From: Enterococcus asini ATCC 700915 | Lineage (GTDB): Bacteria > Bacillota > Bacilli > Lactobacillales > Enterococcaceae | Direction of reading: 5' to 3' | DNA: 64,000 nucleotides | Assembly (NCBI RefSeq): GCF_000407365.1 | Contig: NZ_ASVU01000001.1 | Span: 62,001-126,000 of the forward strand | In this document: positions 35,307 through 44,518 of the stretch, one piece after another | How the letters are laid out: each line of letters opens with the position of its first letter | How positions within the stretch are numbered: position 1 is the stretch's first letter | The notes under the pieces: generated by a model | The model's database searches: none | What the model was told of the DNA's origin: nothing | Seen by the model: the letters and a program-made list of their open reading frames with translations, nothing else | Program-made: the position numbers and the translations under genes

Positions 35307-36119
35307 ATGTCCATTCGACTTATTGCCATCGACATCGATGGTACCTTGGTGAATTCTGAACGCAAACTAACGGAGCGGGTGAAAAACACTTTAATCGCCG
35401 CTCGGGATAAAGGCGTGAAGATTGTTTTGTGTACCGGCCGACCACTTCCTGGCGTGCAACCGGAATTAGAAGCATTAGGCCTGGTTACCGATGAAGATTA
35501 CGTGATCACTTATAATGGCTCTTTAGTCCAAAACGTCGGTACGAAAGAAGAAATTTTTTCCGCTCATTTGAGCCAAGACGATTATTTGGATGTCAGCTAC
35601 ATGGCACAAAAACTAGGCGTGCACTTGCACGTTTCCAGCAGTGACGCAATTTACACCGCTCACCGGGACATCAGCCCTTACACTGTGCACGAGTCTTGGT
35701 TGGTGCACATGCCGATTAAATTCCGTTCAGCGGATGAAATGATCACGGAGCCTGTGGAAATGATCAAAATGATGATGATCGATGAACCAGCGATTTTGGA
35801 TGCGGCGATTGCGCAAATCCCGGCTGATTTCAAAGAGCGCTATACGGTGGTCAAAAGTGCACCGTTCTACTTGGAAGTCCTTCATCCAGGTGCTAGTAAA
35901 GGTGTTGGCTTGGCTCAACTAGCTAGCCATTTGGAATTGACCTCGGATGAAGTCATGGCCATTGGCGACAACGAAAACGACTTGACTATGTTGGAATACG
36001 CCGGCATTGGCGTAGCCATGAAAAATGCGATTCCTATTGTAAAAGAAGTCGCTGATGTGGAGACCGCCTCAAACGACGAAGACGGCGTAGCTTTGGTTGT
36101 GGAGCAATACGTCTTGTAA
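35307..36119 (+). CDS. Cof-type HAD phosphatase (YidA-like)
   Basis: The 270-residue protein has the HAD motif I DIDGTLVNSERKL (nucleophile Asp 9, acid/base Asp 11), motif II CTGRP, motif III Lys in HPGASKGVGL, and motif IV GDNENDLTML. The type IIB cap lies between. These enzymes dephosphorylate sugar phosphates and FMN-like substrates. AAAGGAG precedes the start. Confidence 0.92.
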   Translation: MSIRLIAIDIDGTLVNSERKLTERVKNTLIAARDKGVKIVLCTGRPLPGVQPELEALGLVTDEDYVITYNGSLVQNVGTKEEIFSAHLSQDDYLDVSYMAQKLGVHLHVSSSDAIYTAHRDISPYTVHESWLVHMPIKFRSADEMITEPVEMIKMMMIDEPAILDAAIAQIPADFKERYTVVKSAPFYLEVLHPGASKGVGLAQLASHLELTSDEVMAIGDNENDLTMLEYAGIGVAMKNAIPIVKEVADVETASNDEDGVALVVEQYVL

Positions 36120-36123
36120 TGTA

Positions 36124-36179
36124 AACTAAAAAAGCCACTACTTCTTGGGATTCACCAAAGGAAGTCGTGGCTTTTTGCT
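36124..36179. terminator. Bidirectional terminator between the HAD and Nudix genes
   Basis: AAAAAAGCCACTACTTCTT...AAGGAAGTCGTGGCTTTTT; 12-bp stem with one mismatch, T-runs on both strands. Confidence 0.85.
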
Positions 36180-36182
36180 TTT

Positions 36183-36647
36183 TTATTTGGCTGATTGCTG
36201 TTTTAACCATTGTTCCACGGCCCATCGATGACTGCCCCGCTTTAAAAGCTGTAACGCTTTTTGGGGCGTGTGCCATTCAATCGTATTCGTGGTTTCTGTT
36301 GGCTCAGCCACTTTTTCATAGCTAGTAACTTCATAAAAATACCCCGGATGCTCGAAATAGGTATCCCGATGCCGGGAGTAAAAGTACTCCACGGCTTCTC
36401 CAAAGTAAGTCCCTAAGACGACTACGAAACCGACTTCTTCTAACATCTCCCGTTCAATGGCTTGTCGATGATTCTCCCCGGCTTCAATCTCCCCACCAGG
36501 CAAAAAATACGCGCCATTTGGTGCTTGCACCAAAACAATTGTTTGTCGATCTTTTTCAGGAATCACCACGTATGCACCGTATCGTGCGCGATAGGGTTTC
36601 CCCGCTTCTTTTTCACCAAATTTTGGTACCACACCAACATCCCCCAA
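36183..36647 (-). CDS. Nudix hydrolase
   Basis: The 154-residue protein has the complete Nudix box (about residues 50-72): GGEIEAGENHRQAIEREMLEEVGF, that is Gx5Ex7REUxEExGU, with the usual preceding FLPGG. The N-terminal RARYGAYVVIPEKDRQ strand pattern fits MutT/ADP-ribose-type members. Substrate unknown. Confidence 0.9.
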   Translation of the reverse strand: MGDVGVVPKFGEKEAGKPYRARYGAYVVIPEKDRQTIVLVQAPNGAYFLPGGEIEAGENHRQAIEREMLEEVGFVVVLGTYFGEAVEYFYSRHRDTYFEHPGYFYEVTSYEKVAEPTETTNTIEWHTPQKALQLLKRGSHRWAVEQWLKQQSAK

Positions 36648-36790
36648 CCATTGCTTTTCTCCATATTTTACCGAAGTGAGGGCGTTTGCACAAGGAAAAG
36701 CCGATTTCTTATCATCCTTTCTCCCCTATGGTAAGATGAAGGTAATGCGCTAGTAGGATTTGATTGCGCTAATTGAAAGGATGATGACAG

Positions 36791-37165
36791 ATGAAAATGG
36801 CCCATACCTGTGTCCGGGTCAAAGACTTGGAAGCTTCTTTGAACTTTTACCAAGAAGCCTTTGATTTTGTAGAAACACGCCGGCGGGACTTCCCGGAAAA
36901 CAAATTCACCCTGGTGTACCTCTCTTTACCAGGAGATGACTATGAACTGGAACTGACTTACAACTACGACCACCCAGGGTATGATCTAGGGGATGGCTAT
37001 GGTCATATTGCCATTGCAGTACCCGATTTAGAAGCATTGCATGAAAAACACCAAGGGGCTGGTTTTACCGTAACGGATCTGAAAGGTCTTCCTGGCACAA
37101 GCCCTTCTTATTACTTTATCGTCGACCCAGATGGCTACAAGATCGAAGTAATTCGGGAAAAATAA
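36791..37165 (+). CDS. gloA: Lactoylglutathione lyase (glyoxalase I-type VOC protein)
   Basis: The 124-residue VOC protein starts MKMAHTCVRVKDLEASLNFY with the metal His. The second ligand set is YELELTYNYDHPGYDLGDGYGHIAIAV and the C-terminal Glu is in DPDGYKIEVI. The four ligands H/E/H/E are present. It detoxifies methylglyoxal as the hemithioacetal. It lies 12 bases upstream of the peptidase C26 gene. Confidence 0.88.
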   Translation: MKMAHTCVRVKDLEASLNFYQEAFDFVETRRRDFPENKFTLVYLSLPGDDYELELTYNYDHPGYDLGDGYGHIAIAVPDLEALHEKHQGAGFTVTDLKGLPGTSPSYYFIVDPDGYKIEVIREK

Positions 37166-37183
37166 ACACAAGGAGCGATGTAC

Positions 37184-37891
37184 GTGAAGCCACGGATTGG
37201 AATTGCCGGTAGTCAACGCACTATGGTCGAAGGAGAAACTCATTGGCTCAGTTACACCCCGCGAAATTTCGTCACGGGAATCACTCGTGCAGGCGGCCTG
37301 CCCTTTGTCTTACCCGTGGGTGAACCGGAAGATGCCCCAGCCTACATGGCAAATGTGGACAAGCTCTTACTTGCCGGTGGTCAAGACGTGGATCCTCGAC
37401 TCTATCACGCACTGCCCCAAGCACAGCTCAAGGCCCTAGATGTCCCACGGGATCATTTCGAACTGGCATTGATTGCGGCAGCCCTCGAACAAGGCAAGCC
37501 GATTTTCGCGATTTGTCGCGGGATGCAGTTGTTGAATGTGGCTTTAGGCGGGAGCTTAGTACAAGACTTGTCCTTACGAGAAGAAAACACTTTGAAACAT
37601 GATCAATTTCCCACACCTTTTGCTCAGCCCACACATCCGGTGATGATCAATGAGGATAGTCTACTGCGTACTCTTTTGCCAGCCAGCTATCAAGTCAATT
37701 CTTTCCACCATCAAACCATCCATCGCCTAGGCAGTGGCTTAACCGTTACAGCTACGGCACCAGATGGGGTAATTGAAGGCATTGAAGACCAAAACCGGCG
37801 ACTGTTGGGCGTCCAGTGGCATCCGGAACTAGCTTGTGAGACCATTGCTACAGAGCAAGGTTTGTTTGATTATTTTGTTCACTCTTTGTAA
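37184..37891 (+). CDS. Class I glutamine amidotransferase-like hydrolase (peptidase C26 / PuuD-type)
   Basis: The 235-residue protein has the nucleophile elbow FAICRGMQLLNVALGG with catalytic Cys, plus QWHPE with the catalytic His and Glu. NSFHHQTI is the C26 signature, and LLLAGGQDVDP binds substrate. Family members cleave gamma-glutamyl-GABA or gamma-glutamyl peptides. Start chosen as GTG 37184, 8 bases after AAGGAG; the ATG at 37178 is too close to that site. Confidence 0.87.
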   Translation: MKPRIGIAGSQRTMVEGETHWLSYTPRNFVTGITRAGGLPFVLPVGEPEDAPAYMANVDKLLLAGGQDVDPRLYHALPQAQLKALDVPRDHFELALIAAALEQGKPIFAICRGMQLLNVALGGSLVQDLSLREENTLKHDQFPTPFAQPTHPVMINEDSLLRTLLPASYQVNSFHHQTIHRLGSGLTVTATAPDGVIEGIEDQNRRLLGVQWHPELACETIATEQGLFDYFVHSL

Positions 37892-37893
37892 CT

Positions 37894-37941
37894 AAAAAAT
37901 GCCAAGGTCCTCTCCCAATGGAGGAAACCTTGGCATTTTTT
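37894..37941. terminator. Bidirectional terminator
   Basis: AAAAATGCCAAGGTCCTC-TCCCAATG-GAGGAAACCTTGGCATTTTTTT between convergent genes (C26 hydrolase and the ABC exporter). Confidence 0.92.
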
Positions 37942-39194
37942 TATTTTTGTTCGCTACGGAAAAGCGTCCAAGACTGTTTCAAAGCCGCCCAAACCCCATT
38001 GTCGTTGTAAACCAAGACATTGGATTTGTACAAACCGGCCGAAAGAAACATCATCCCCAAAGTCACCACAAGTAAGATGACCACAGACACAATCCCATTG
38101 CCAATCGTCGCCGTATCGGAAGCTAAGCGCACCGGCATAGAGAAACTCGAAAAGAACGGAATGTAAGACGTGACCTTCAAGACTGCACTGTGAGGATCCA
38201 TTAATCCTAAAAGATAAGCGATAAAGTAGCCCGCCATGGACAAGTACGTCACCGGCACGATGGCTTTGGCTGTATCTTCTGCTTTGTTGACCAATGAACC
38301 ACAGAGCGCCGCCAATACAGAATAAATCAAAATCCCTAGTAAGACGAAAATCACGGTGAAGATTAAGAAAGGCCCAAAGACTTTTTCAATGGACAAGTCC
38401 CCAATCACACTTTGAACCATTTCCATATCTTTAAACTTCTGCCAGCCAAAGACAATCATCAATCCGTAAATCACCATTTGCGTCAAGGCCACCAACAGAA
38501 CCCCTACTAATTTCCCATAATAATGAGTCTGGGCTTTGGTACTGGAAAGAATGATTTCCATGATCCGGGTGCCTTTTTCCGAGGCAATCTCCTGAGCGAT
38601 GATACTAGCATAGGTCATGATAAACACCAAGAGCAAAATCGTCGCCACCATGGCCACCATGCTTTGGATATTGCTGTAATCATCCTTGTCTTCCATCTTG
38701 CCCGCTGCATCGAAGCTCACCTTTTGGGTGGTAAAGCTAGCCGGCTCATCTAGCTGTGTCACTTTTTCAGGACTTAAGCCCAGGGTTTGCGCCCGAAGAC
38801 TTCGTTGCATGCTGTTGAGCATCTGCTGTAAGGTCATCTGTAAGGTCGTCCCCACGGAAGACTCCGCGTAAATCGTCCCTTTGACTTGTTCTTCCTCCAA
38901 AGCTAAGACTAGATAAGCATCAATGTCTTCTTTTTCCAGTTGCTTTTCTCCAGCAGCCTCACTTTTCAAAGTGACAAACTGGTACTCCTCATTGTCCAAC
39001 TGAGTAAAACTTTCTGCCACCTGAGCATTTTCACTAAAAACCCCGATTTTATTTAAATCACTGTCTCCGGCTAAATTATTGATAAACCAGAAAAAGACGC
39101 CAAACAAAAAGGGAGCCAAAATCAAAATCGCAAAGCTCGCGGATTTGACATTTTTCTTGTATACATCTCCGGCAATCACCCAAAATTTACTCAT
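37941..39194 (-). CDS. ABC-2 type exporter permease (NatB-like)
   Basis: The 417-residue membrane protein has TM1 near residues 20-40, a large extracytoplasmic loop to about 185, and then five helices. The sequence YASIIAQEIASEKGTRIMEIILSS (about 200-223) is the typical NatB/YhaP motif. The C-terminus is on the inside. It forms an exporter with the ATPase encoded just upstream, overlapping by 8 bases. Substrate could be Na+, a peptide or a lipid; not predictable. Confidence 0.88.
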   Translation of the reverse strand: MSKFWVIAGDVYKKNVKSASFAILILAPFLFGVFFWFINNLAGDSDLNKIGVFSENAQVAESFTQLDNEEYQFVTLKSEAAGEKQLEKEDIDAYLVLALEEEQVKGTIYAESSVGTTLQMTLQQMLNSMQRSLRAQTLGLSPEKVTQLDEPASFTTQKVSFDAAGKMEDKDDYSNIQSMVAMVATILLLVFIMTYASIIAQEIASEKGTRIMEIILSSTKAQTHYYGKLVGVLLVALTQMVIYGLMIVFGWQKFKDMEMVQSVIGDLSIEKVFGPFLIFTVIFVLLGILIYSVLAALCGSLVNKAEDTAKAIVPVTYLSMAGYFIAYLLGLMDPHSAVLKVTSYIPFFSSFSMPVRLASDTATIGNGIVSVVILLVVTLGMMFLSAGLYKSNVLVYNDNGVWAALKQSWTLFRSEQK

Positions 39195-40086
39195 GATGCT
39201 TCCCCGCTTTCATCTTAAAAATTTCTTCCAAAGTCGGCGGCTGCTGATTAAACATGGGAATATAGCCATCTTGCGTTGCTCGCATAAAGATTTCTTCTCC
39301 GGCTTTGGAATCTGAAAGGGTCAATTCCAAGCTGCCGTCTTCTCTCGTTGACACTTGTTTGACACCCGCTACCGCTTCTAATTCAGCCTCAGGAAGCCCG
39401 GCATCTAAAAAGAGTTTCGTACGACCGAAAGATTCCCGGATATCGTGAACCTTCCCTTTTAAGACCGTCTGACCATTGTTTAACATGATTAAGTGGTCAC
39501 AAATTTTTTCCACATTGTCCATGTTGTGAGAAGAAAAGATAACGCAAGAACCTTGTCGCTTCAATTGAAGGATGCCGTCTTTTAATAGCTCGGCATTCAC
39601 AGGATCCAATCCACTGAAAGGCTCGTCCAAAATAACCAATTTTGGCTCATGAATCAAGGTCGCGATCAACTGGACTTTTTGTTGATTCCCTTTTGATAAG
39701 GATTTTACTTTGTCAGTTTTCTTGCCTTTGACTTGAAATTTTTCCATCCATTCATCGATCTTTGGTAAGATTTCTTTTCGTGTCTTGCCTCGTAATTCGG
39801 CAAAAAAGACCAGCTGCTCTTCAATGCTGACTTTCGGATAGAGGCCCCGTTCTTCCGGTAAATAGCCAATCAAATTGTATTCCTTAGCGCTAATCGGTTG
39901 TCCATTCCACAAAACCGTTCCTTGATCCGGCTTCAAAAAATCCATAATCAGCCGGAAAGTAGTGGTTTTCCCTGCACCATTTTGACCAATCAGCCCCATG
40001 ATGCTCCCGTCTTGGATCTCAAAGGAAAGATCTGCTACCGCTCGATAGTCCCCAAAAGATTTCTCCAAGTGCTCCACTTGTAACAT
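39187..40086 (-). CDS. ABC transporter ATP-binding protein (NatA-like)
   Basis: The 299-residue ATPase has Walker A GQNGAGKTTTF (around 35-45), signature SLSKGNQQKVQLI, Walker B KLVILDEPFSGLDP, and a switch His in IFSSHNMD. A C-terminal extension of about 80 residues is usual in this class. Operon with the permease downstream; a GGGGAGTG site precedes the ATG. Confidence 0.93.
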   Translation of the reverse strand: MLQVEHLEKSFGDYRAVADLSFEIQDGSIMGLIGQNGAGKTTTFRLIMDFLKPDQGTVLWNGQPISAKEYNLIGYLPEERGLYPKVSIEEQLVFFAELRGKTRKEILPKIDEWMEKFQVKGKKTDKVKSLSKGNQQKVQLIATLIHEPKLVILDEPFSGLDPVNAELLKDGILQLKRQGSCVIFSSHNMDNVEKICDHLIMLNNGQTVLKGKVHDIRESFGRTKLFLDAGLPEAELEAVAGVKQVSTREDGSLELTLSDSKAGEEIFMRATQDGYIPMFNQQPPTLEEIFKMKAGKHHE

Positions 40087-40215
40087 GCTAACACTCCCCT
40101 TTTTTCAAATAAGCACTCCCCCACAAAAATGTGTTATGAAAAGTACTCCCTTATTGTAGCAAATATCCCTAGTTTAAGGCAAAATTGACTGAAAATTTTT
40201 TCTGCCCATGTTTTG

Positions 40216-40250
40216 GCAAACAAAAAAAGCCGAGCCTTAGCCCAGCTTTT
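40216..40250 (-). terminator. Terminator of the ECF sigma operon (copy 1 of a duplicated terminator)
   Basis: Minus strand AGCTGGGCTAAGGCTCGGCT followed by TTTTTTTG. The 35-base block GCAAACAAAAAAAGCCGAGC... recurs almost unchanged at 41644-41677, on the other side of the sigma operon. Confidence 0.85.
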
Positions 40251-40280
40251 CTCAATTTTTTTCTCAGACACAAATCGCGA

Positions 40281-40988
40281 TTATTTGACACTGAGTAAAC
40301 GCCAAATCAAATAGACCAACAAGAGGAAAAAAGGGATGTTGATCCACCAAACAGCGGTAGCGCCGATTTTATTAAGAACGCGATCAATCCGGCTGTTTCG
40401 TTGGACGTGATTGCTCTTGGGCACTGCGGCAAAAGCGGAAATCTGCTCCTTAATCCGGCAAAACTCCTGATAATCTTGCTCACTTAAGGCCTCAATAAAA
40501 ACATGGGCTTCCGACTGAAAATCGACAAAGTAGCAAGTAAACCTTTGTCTGTGGAATTTTTCATCAAAGTAATTTCGTTGATATTTTTCCACAAAGATGG
40601 ACTGGAGACTGCTATAAGGATAGCTGAAATACTGATTGTCTTCCAAGAAATCAACGACTACTAAAAAAAGAATTTGCCGATTGGTAAAGACCATCAGACG
40701 GTTGCCTCGGGTATCGTGAAACTTCTCCACATACTCCCGAGCGGCTTTGGAGCGCGCGTAAGCCAGCCCGTTGATTCCTGTATTCATCAAAGCGGTATTA
40801 TCGGTATTGTTCAGTGGCAAATACGCCAAAATCGGTTCGTCTGCCGGCAATTGGGGCGTTAGCTTGGCCTTGATTTCTTGCATCAATATATAATATTTGC
40901 TTCTTTGATAAAGGCTCTGCACTTGTGCTTCATCCATCAGCTTACCCAAGCGCTGATTTTCCTGATAAACAACTTCTTTAAAACCCAA
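40281..40988 (-). CDS. C-terminally anchored PH-like protein coupled to the ECF sigma factor
   Basis: The 235-residue protein starts at TTG 40988, 8 bases after AAAGGAG, and overlaps the sigma stop by 11 bases. A basic/helical N-terminus is followed by a bacterial PH-type beta domain (about 60-175). It includes GNRLMVFTNRQILFLVVVDF and FSYPYSSLQSIFVEKY, as in YokE/SHOCT-associated PH proteins. One C-terminal membrane helix follows (INIPFFLLLVYLIWRLL). I do not know a named family. Its coupling to the sigma gene makes it a candidate anti-sigma or membrane-sensing partner, by inference only. Confidence 0.68.
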   Translation of the reverse strand: MGFKEVVYQENQRLGKLMDEAQVQSLYQRSKYYILMQEIKAKLTPQLPADEPILAYLPLNNTDNTALMNTGINGLAYARSKAAREYVEKFHDTRGNRLMVFTNRQILFLVVVDFLEDNQYFSYPYSSLQSIFVEKYQRNYFDEKFHRQRFTCYFVDFQSEAHVFIEALSEQDYQEFCRIKEQISAFAAVPKSNHVQRNSRIDRVLNKIGATAVWWINIPFFLLLVYLIWRLLSVK

Positions 40989-41523
40989 AAGAATCACTCC
41001 TTTCTGCAAATTTCTGTCTCAATTTACTCCGTCCTCGGGAGAGCCGATTGTAGACCTGGGACTGTTCAAAAGATAAAGTCTTGGCGATATCCTTTGGGGA
41101 AACTTGATAAAAATAATAAAGAAGAAAAATTTGCTGATCTTCTTGGCTTAAGCAATCTACCAATTCAAGAAAAGTCTCTTGGGCTAAGGGATCATCCTCT
41201 TGATCTGCAAGTTTATTTAATTTTTCCCCATCATCCTCATGGTAGTCTCTAGCCAGCTTTCGTTTTTGATCGATTGCTTTACTGCGAGCAATCATCAACA
41301 GCCAGGTAATAAAAGAAGCCTTTTTGGGGTCAAAATCACCAATTTTTTCCCAGATTGTATAAAAAATCGTATTTTCCACCGCTTCCCATTCACTCTGCTC
41401 ATGGCTTTCACATAAAATAGCGTGAACCGTCCGAATAATGGCCTCCCCATACTCGGTAATCAAATGTTCCAAAGCCTCGAAATTACGCGCTTTGAGTTCT
41501 TCAATCAATTCCCTATCCAACAT
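40978..41523 (-). CDS. ECF-type RNA polymerase sigma factor
   Basis: The 181-residue protein has sigma region 2 (FEALEHLITEYGEAIIRTVH ... DFDPKKASFITWLLMIARSKAID, residues 14-90). Region 4 follows (LSQEDQQIFLLYYFYQVSPKDIAKTL ... EQSQVYNRLSRGRSKLRQKF, residues 125-175). Regions 1 and 3 are absent, as in extracytoplasmic-function factors. No RsiV/RsiW-like anti-sigma gene is present; the coupled downstream gene encodes a C-tail-anchored protein instead. A target promoter cannot be given. Confidence 0.92.
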   Translation of the reverse strand: MLDRELIEELKARNFEALEHLITEYGEAIIRTVHAILCESHEQSEWEAVENTIFYTIWEKIGDFDPKKASFITWLLMIARSKAIDQKRKLARDYHEDDGEKLNKLADQEDDPLAQETFLELVDCLSQEDQQIFLLYYFYQVSPKDIAKTLSFEQSQVYNRLSRGRSKLRQKFAERSDSFGF

Positions 41524-41643
41524 GACACCTCCCCTAAAAAAGACCCCTTTTTCATCCTTACACTTATTATACGAAGACAGATGGCTTTTTCTATCCAGTT
41601 ACTCTATTTTCTTGAATTAGGGTTATTCCGTCAGTTGTTATTA

Positions 41644-41680
41644 GCAAACAAAAAAGCCGAGCCTTAGCTCAGCTTTTTTC
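41644..41680 (-). terminator. Terminator after the coiled-coil protein gene (copy 2 of a duplicated terminator)
   Basis: Minus strand AGCTGAGCTAAGGCTCGGCT followed by TTTTTTG; nearly the same 34 bases as at 40216-40250. Confidence 0.87.
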
Positions 41681-41692
41681 CTTACTTATTTA

Positions 41693-42301
41693 TTACACTG
41701 CATCGTTTGCTCTTTCAAAGGGAGAGGGTTCTTTCCAAGCATCTAGCTGAATCGGTTGCGTCAGTGTCGCTAACTCCCCTTTCAATTGTCTGATGCGCTC
41801 CAATTTGCCGGAAATAGCATCCAATTGATCTGGAAGCGTCAAACTTTGTTTCGCAAAATTTTCCAATTGATTGTGCACATGTTCCACGAATACCCCTTGA
41901 TTTTCCGCCTGAGTATTCATGGTAACTTCTAAATCTTGGCGCCATTCCAACATTCCGCTGAATTCTGCCGCCATCTTTTCTTGCAGTTGTAGCAAGTCCT
42001 GGTTCATTTGATCCACTAGGGCTTTTTCTTCCCTCAAGCTTTGGCTGATGCCGTCTTTAAAACTCTGGGTTTCTTGAGCTGTAAAGTCTTGGCATTCCCG
42101 TAATAAATCCCGCCGCAGATTGTTCACACTGTCGCTTACTAAAGTAACTTGTTTTTCTTGTGCCCGCTTAGCTTCTTGTAGCCGTTGGGTTAATTCCATG
42201 ATTTTTTTCTGATTGTGGTAATGACTGATAACTACAATCAACACCGCCAACATCCCTAAGCCAAAAGCTAAGGTAGCAAGTCCGTATTCTCCCAAAATCA
42301 A
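41693..42301 (-). CDS. N-terminally anchored coiled-coil protein
   Basis: The 202-residue protein has one membrane helix at residues 6-27 (GLATLAFGLGMLAVLIVVIS). A long, Gln/Glu/Leu-rich region to about residue 180 has heptad-like spacing (MELTQRLQEAKRAQEKQVTL, LLQLQEKMAAEFSGMLEW, LEQFAK-type). It resembles the stalk of RmuC-like proteins but lacks the RmuC nuclease domain. Function unknown; monocistronic. Confidence 0.7.
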   Translation of the reverse strand: MILGEYGLATLAFGLGMLAVLIVVISHYHNQKKIMELTQRLQEAKRAQEKQVTLVSDSVNNLRRDLLRECQDFTAQETQSFKDGISQSLREEKALVDQMNQDLLQLQEKMAAEFSGMLEWRQDLEVTMNTQAENQGVFVEHVHNQLENFAKQSLTLPDQLDAISGKLERIRQLKGELATLTQPIQLDAWKEPSPFERANDAV

Positions 42302-42520
42302 TCCTCCTGAAATTCATATTTGCGCTTATTATAACAAAACCCTTTTGGTGTAGCTATCTCTTTTTAGAACTTTTTCCCCTTAAACAAGGACCTTTTAGCC
42401 AAATGAGAGGGAAATAACCCCTTCCTCATCAAAGTCAAAGCAGACCTTCCAGAAAACCGCCCACCTTACACGCCTCCAAAAAAATAACAATCGTCAACTT
42501 TTCTCATGAAATTCTGCCAC

Positions 42521-42558
42521 CAAAAGAGAAGTCCACCAAAAGGGCGGACTTCTCATTA
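42521..42558 (-). terminator. Terminator after uvrC
   Basis: Minus strand GAGAAGTCCGCC-CTTTT-GGTGGACTTCTC followed by TTTTGG. Confidence 0.82.
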
Positions 42559-42575
42559 GTTAACGCTAAACCTGT

Positions 42576-44402
42576 TTATTCTTTTTGACTGTCTTGGGCT
42601 TTTTGGTCAGCCTTAGAAGACTTTTTATCCTCTGGTGCCAATACTTCTTTCACCGCTTCGGCCACAGGTAGTGGAATCCCTAACTGATGAATTTCCTCTA
42701 GCGTGGCCTGTTGGATGTTTTTCAAAGATTTAAACTCTTTTAGCAAAAGCTTTTTACGCTTCGGCCCCAGACCCGGTACACCATCCAGTTTAGAAGAAAA
42801 GCTGTTTTTACTCCGTAGTTGACGGTGGAAGGTAATGGCAAAGCGATGGACTTCATCTTGAATACGTTGCAGTAAGAAGAATTCCGGGGAATTGCGCTCC
42901 AAGTCAATCACGTCTAGGTCCGGTCCGAACAACAGCTCGCTCGTCTTGTGCTTGTCGTTTTTCGCCAAACCGGCAATCGGAATATCCAGGCCCAGCTGAT
43001 TTTCCAAGACGTCTCGAGCCACATCCACTTGTCCTTTGCCCCCATCGATTACGATTAGGTCAGGAAAAGCCAAACCTTCCTTCAAAACCCGGGAGTAACG
43101 ACGGTAGATAACTTCCCGCATGGACGCATAGTCATCTGGCCCTTTGACCGTTTTAATCTTGTATTTCCGGTATTCGTTTTTCGCCGGGCGACCATCGATA
43201 AAGACCACCATGGCGGACACGGGGTCCGATCCTTGAATATTCGAGTTATCAAAGGATTCGATGCGGACTGGCGTCGGGATATTCATAGCATTCCCCAGTT
43301 TTTCCACGGCCCCAATCGTTCGTTCTTCCTTGCGCTGAATCAACTGGAACTTCTCTTGTAGGGCTACTCGGGCGTTTTTCCCGGCCAAGTCCACTAGCTT
43401 CTTCTTTTCTCCCCGTTTTGGTTGCAAGACTTTCGTATCCAACAAAGCCTCCACAGACTCTTGGTCGATGTCGTCGGGAATCAGCACCTCTTTAGGAATA
43501 AAGTGCTGATTTTCTTGGTAAAACTGACCGATATACGTCAAGAAATCCTCGGGAGCTTCATTATAGAAAGGAAACAGCGACACGTCTCGTTCAATAAGTT
43601 TTCCTTGGCGAACGAAGAAAACTTGGACACACATCCAGCCTTTGTCCACCGCATAGCCAAAGACATCCCGGTCCATTTGATCCGCTTGGGTCATCTTTTG
43701 TCTGGTCATTACGGTTTCAATGGCGCGAATTTGGTCACGATATTCCGCCGCCTGCTCGAAGTTCATCTCCGCCGCAGCAGTTTCCATCTTTTGAGTCAGC
43801 TCCGCTTGAATCTCACTGTGCCCACCATTTAAAAACTGTTTGATTTCCTTCACCATCTTAGGATAGGTATCTTTAGGAATCTGGAAGACACAGGGGGCCA
43901 AGCACTGGCCCATGTGGTAGTATAGACAAACTTCTTTGGGCAAAACCTTGCACTTTCGTAAAGGAAACAAGCGGTCCAAAAGTTTCTTGGTCTCATTCGC
44001 CGCCCCAACATCGGGATACGGTCCAAAGTAATAAGCCTTGTCTTTCAAGACTTTCCGGGTAATCAATAAGCGCGGATATTCCTCGTTGGTGATTTTGATG
44101 AAAGGATAGGTTTTGTCGTCTTTCAACATGATGTTGTATTTTGGATCATTCTTCTTAATCAAGTTGATTTCCAATAACAACGCTTCGATATTGGACTCGG
44201 TGACAATGTATTCAAAATCGACAATTTCCGAAACTAAGCGTTCCGTCTTCGTATCATGACTACCGGTAAAATAAGAGCGTACTCGATTCTTTAAGATCTT
44301 GGCTTTCCCCACATAAATAATCGTTCCGTTTTTATCCTTCATCAGATAGCAACCCGGCTGATCCGGCAAGAGTGCCAGTTTGTTTTTTATGCGTTCGTTC
44401 AC
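42576..44402 (-). CDS. uvrC: UvrABC system protein C (excinuclease subunit)
   Basis: The 608-residue protein makes both incisions in nucleotide excision repair. The N-terminal GIY-YIG domain is [19 protein letters not shown] with KNRVRSYF. A Cys cluster [22 protein letters not shown] comes next, and a UVR motif at about 200-235 ([13 protein letters not shown]). The RNase H-like domain ([19 protein letters not shown]) and a C-terminal HhH pair ([16 protein letters not shown]) follow. Start is GTG 44402 behind AAAGGAGG; the longer frame to 44459 runs through a hairpin. Confidence 0.96.
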   Translation of the reverse strand: MNERIKNKLALLPDQPGCYLMKDKNGTIIYVGKAKILKNRVRSYFTGSHDTKTERLVSEIVDFEYIVTESNIEALLLEINLIKKNDPKYNIMLKDDKTYPFIKITNEEYPRLLITRKVLKDKAYYFGPYPDVGAANETKKLLDRLFPLRKCKVLPKEVCLYYHMGQCLAPCVFQIPKDTYPKMVKEIKQFLNGGHSEIQAELTQKMETAAAEMNFEQAAEYRDQIRAIETVMTRQKMTQADQMDRDVFGYAVDKGWMCVQVFFVRQGKLIERDVSLFPFYNEAPEDFLTYIGQFYQENQHFIPKEVLIPDDIDQESVEALLDTKVLQPKRGEKKKLVDLAGKNARVALQEKFQLIQRKEERTIGAVEKLGNAMNIPTPVRIESFDNSNIQGSDPVSAMVVFIDGRPAKNEYRKYKIKTVKGPDDYASMREVIYRRYSRVLKEGLAFPDLIVIDGGKGQVDVARDVLENQLGLDIPIAGLAKNDKHKTSELLFGPDLDVIDLERNSPEFFLLQRIQDEVHRFAITFHRQLRSKNSFSSKLDGVPGLGPKRKKLLLKEFKSLKNIQQATLEEIHQLGIPLPVAEAVKEVLAPEDKKSSKADQKAQDSQKE

Positions 44403-44435
44403 CAGAGGACCTCCTTTCACGTAAGAGCACAAACA

Positions 44436-44482
44436 CCCAGCCCGGCCTCTTCTTCTCAAAAGAAGAAAAAACCGGGCTCAGG
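44436..44482. repeat. Hairpin between trxA and uvrC
   Basis: AGCCCGG...TCTTCTTCT-CAAA-AGAAGAA...CCGGGCT. It is strong but, on the minus strand, not followed by a T-run, so it is more likely a processing or stability element than a full terminator. Confidence 0.6.
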
Positions 44483-44518
44483 CATTGCTATGCTGCTAGT
44501 CAACTAGCAGATTTCATT

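Noticed and set aside
44436-44482. Hairpin upstream of uvrC as a terminator or T-box
   Set aside because: No T-run follows on the coding strand, and T-box core sequences are absent.
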